Both the position numbers and the translations under genes were made by a program. Shown here one piece after another: positions 32,901 through 34,338 of a stretch of 34,338 nt of DNA. Source of the stretch: Pirellulales bacterium (GTDB taxonomy: Bacteria > Planctomycetota > Planctomycetia > Pirellulales > UBA1268). The notes under the pieces were generated by a model. The model worked only from the letters and a program-made list of their open reading frames with translations. It was not told the DNA's origin and made no database searches. Numbering within the stretch: the first letter of the stretch is position 1; each line of letters begins with the position of its first letter. The stretch spans positions 1 to 34,338 of the forward strand of contig JADHNY010000035.1 of assembly GCA_016779265.1 (NCBI GenBank), in the 5' to 3' direction.

Positions 32901-34338
32901 ACCGTGAGTTGTTGGCTGGTGCCGTCTACCTCAACACCTATGTCGAGCTGTGAAAACAGGTTGTTGAGAATCGTCGGTGCAGCATTGTCAGTGACCTGAA
33001 TGCCGATTCCACCAGCGGTGTCTCCACCGTAGATCGTGTTATTGATAAGGCGACCATATGGCACGACCGCATCTGGCACATTGCCGACGTTGGGATCCCC
33101 GCTGAAGAGGATGCCAGCCTGGCCGCTGGATGCCACGATGTTGTTGACGATCACCGCACCTGGCACCAGGCCATCGTGGTTGATCGTCGGCAGGTTGCGA
33201 GCAACGCCTGGATGCGGAGCGTTCGTGCCGGGAGTCCGCAGGCCAGCATCGATGCGGATGCCGTACTGGGCTGCATGGCTGACGATGTTGCTCTCAATCA
33301 GGAACTGCCCCTGTTCTCGGAGGAAGTTCTGGTCGCCAACAAGACCGCTCGTGCGGATGATCGGTGCGGTGGTGATCTCCGCGTTGGCGACTGTGATGCC
33401 ACCCGTCTGTCGACCGGACTGGAAGAAGCCGATCACGGTCTCGGCAGTCAGCTGGGTGACACCGAGCTTGGCGATCAGGTCGAGTTCGAGCCTTCTGGTT
33501 GCTCCTCCAGTGGCGGTAAAGGAGGCGACAGTCGTCCACGAGATGCCTCCGTCGAGACTCACCGCGACACCGTCACCGTAAGGCAACTGCTCAGAGTCTG
33601 TGAGTCGGAAGATTTCAGGAAGCGTGGTGAGTGTTTCCCCTGTATTTGTGGCGAATTCAACAGTGAAGAATGCCGCCGGCTGCGTGTCGAGATCGATGTT
33701 CCAGAAGACCGCGTTGTGCTCGGTGGTGGAACCAACACCGCCGAAGCCAGATAGCCTGAGACCGGCAGGGTTTCCAAAGAAATCGACCTGCGGAGTGACG
33801 GTGCCTGTGCCACGAGTGGTGACCACGGTTCCATCGACGTCGCTGAGCGTGTTTTCTTCGAGCGTCAGAACCGTCTCCGCGGCCTGAGGCACGAGCCGGT
33901 CGTTGGTGTCGAATGTCTGCGTGATAGCCACAGAGTTACCGAGAGGGCCGGTGAGCTCCCCATACTCGGTGCCGCGTCGGATCTCCAGCTGATACGGACC
34001 CTCGAGGACCTGCTCGAAGTAGCTCCCGCTTGTCGGGGTTCCCAGATTGAAGAATGCTGTCTGGTTTGGCTGTGCATTGGTGACCATTTCGCCACGCTCT
34101 GCGAAGCCAACGATGATGTTATCGATGTAGAAACCTTCGTGGTTGTTGTTCTGACCACGTTCTGTGCTGCTAAAGTTGCCCGTTGTGCCAGCCAAGCCAG
34201 AGATGACATTCTTCACCTCTCCAGTGCCGTCGGCTGCCGTGAAGTCGAGCCGAGTGCCGGCAAGTAGGGTGACCGCCTCACTGAGAACAACCGTGTTGGT
34301 TGCACGAGAAACAGACACGACGGTGACGCCATTCGGGA
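29957..34338 (-). CDS. Giant beta-helix / FN3 / Ig-like secreted protein (5' partial)
   Basis: About 1459 residues are visible, and the frame stays open through the right edge, so the GTG at 34318 is not the true start. Reading from the N-terminal side: a beta-sandwich region (34330-33350) with FYIDNIIVGFAERGE and DGVAVSLDGGISW; a right-handed parallel beta-helix (about 33330-32900) with turns such as QFLIESNIVSHAAQYGIRI, GAVIVNNIVASSGQAGI and PTILNNLFSQLDIGVEV; a linker with IDSAIDV and RDLYGQLR; an FN3 domain (about 32110-31835); an Ig-like domain (31830-31570); and four bacterial Ig-like repeats (31560-30320) with acidic TDDATP motifs. A last domain ends in a Pro/Asn/Gly-rich tail. It is probably a secreted adhesin or glycan-contact protein; the role is unknown. 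A bidirectional terminator lies just after it. Confidence 0.9.
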   Translation of the reverse strand, partial: PNGVTVVSVSRATNTVVLSEAVTLLAGTRLDFTAADGTGEVKNVISGLAGTTGNFSSTERGQNNNHEGFYIDNIIVGFAERGEMVTNAQPNQTAFFNLGTPTSGSYFEQVLEGPYQLEIRRGTEYGELTGPLGNSVAITQTFDTNDRLVPQAAETVLTLEENTLSDVDGTVVTTRGTGTVTPQVDFFGNPAGLRLSGFGGVGSTTEHNAVFWNIDLDTQPAAFFTVEFATNTGETLTTLPEIFRLTDSEQLPYGDGVAVSLDGGISWTTVASFTATGGATRRLELDLIAKLGVTQLTAETVIGFFQSGRQTGGITVANAEITTAPIIRTSGLVGDQNFLREQGQFLIESNIVSHAAQYGIRIDAGLRTPGTNAPHPGVARNLPTINHDGLVPGAVIVNNIVASSGQAGILFSGDPNVGNVPDAVVPYGRLINNTIYGGDTAGGIGIQVTDNAAPTILNNLFSQLDIGVEVDGTSQQLTVVGFSAHYNVGSPVSGAIENDGMTLPADPFVNASTENFYLTELTPAIDSAIDVLQDRNDFVVVKNAVGLPPSPVIAPARDLYGQLRADDPAIAGSVPGIGLNVFKDRGAVDRVDFTQPTIALAVPLDNSPIDQEKLQPNMVRLERQSARGRSRMVLQLNDIGVGIDKATVESDAFVITYSPYPGAPASMERVLIEGADYLYRFLEASNEVVFESAAVYPLGTYRIDVATRAPTRFRPGLLTDLAGRPLLPNANDGSISFTISLSDKPSLPQLFGTADQGQVSLDWTASANGLAITAYELQQSENGGAWTSVTLPDPVQTSILVTGLTDGESYQYRLRATNDLGTSDWGLAGPFTPLQVPTLTLVNDTGLYDDDGITNDGLISVSNLITGGSWEYSTNNGITWKVGSGDSFSLLPRTYAAGTVQVRQTFSGATSSPGSNAADLAVDVTAPFAPAITAIDDDAGLINGIVRNGSITDDATPTLYGTAEGSSIVSVYDGADLLGTTRADSAGIWNFTPTADLDNRIHAFAALAQDLAGNTGPQSPAYTITIDTEAPEVSIDRVNDDIDPFTGRVENGGRTNDQTLTLVGRSSPFTTVIIKSGGTEIGRAVTNSTGDWNLVTVSLAAGTYDFVASVTDPLGRTGVSATYTVTIDRTPPSVPAIAAITDNVGTVQGAIPDGGTTDDTTPTISGTAEPNAYISIFVTLPDGTASIEGGISLRANATGNWSFTPSPLVNGTYSFKAIATDEAGNSSAFSAIRTLTVAATGGDTPVTPGVLAITGVTDNAGSVQGDVPHNGTTDDATLEVAGTAPAASVVEIRDGSTLLGSVVASAAGTWSYTTRPLANGVHSLTATVGADTTPARTVIVQVDATNGADITASAVWGPDPAEGYRTVLIDFNQPVTGVTVDAFMIEHRGRKILVQGATVTGGGMNYVLKLPDRFRNLTGGFTITLFSTDIESLLNPGSTMRKPQYFDLPDPGVNNNPGG

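Noticed and set aside
34316..34318. GTG at 34318 as the start of the right-edge giant gene
   Set aside because: The frame stays open to the window edge, there is no ribosome site, and no export signal follows it.

Overview
The window reads as chromosomal DNA of a planctomycete, most likely a member of the Pirellulales. The evidence is the density of families typical of that phylum: three DUF1501 proteins, two DUF1549/DUF1553 (PSCyt2/PSD1) proteins, PVC-type heme-binding propeller proteins, a WD40-cytochrome fusion, a secreted ThuA protein and two giant repeat proteins. The DNA is GC-rich. No phage, transposon, CRISPR or integrase signal was seen.

Layout. (1) Positions 2-4789, plus strand: 3' part of a giant secreted or surface protein with two seven-repeat FG-GAP propellers, two cadherin-like domains and a calcium-loop propeller. 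Its reading frame is open at the left edge. (2) 4920-4992, minus strand: a tRNA with CAU anticodon, best read as tRNA-Ile2, with a promoter behind it. (3) 5176-5607: a small DUF6428 protein with a cysteine-rich tail. (4) 5754-12684: cassette A, co-directional: DUF1501, DUF1549/DUF1553, DUF1501 and a coiled-coil/heme/WD40 protein. It is followed at 12779-15907 by a propeller-HEAT-heme protein. (5) 15914-20954, minus strand: a SUMF1-like secreted protein and a very large DUF6797-type di-heme/LamG/propeller protein. (6) 21219-21764: a secreted fasciclin protein with a strong terminator. (7) 21897-23945, minus strand: hflK-hflC. (8) 24098-29846: cassette B: PSCyt1-DUF1549-DUF1553, DUF1501 and ThuA, tightly coupled and closed by a bidirectional terminator. 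(9) 29957-34338, minus strand: 3' part of a second giant protein with beta-helix, FN3 and Ig-like domains, open at the right edge.

How the genes may work together. Five proteins between 7.3 and 27.3 kb carry eight putative covalent heme motifs. They sit beside three alkaline-phosphatase-superfamily DUF1501 proteins whose N-termini look like Tat signals. This suggests an exported redox/hydrolase inventory, possibly for complex polysaccharides; that role is inference, since no substrate has been assigned to these families. HflKC, the tRNA and the fasciclin protein look like unrelated neighbours.

No intergenic stretch exceeds 300 bases. The longest gene-free ones are 20955-21218 and 16862-17069. 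All assignments come from reading motifs; no database search was run.
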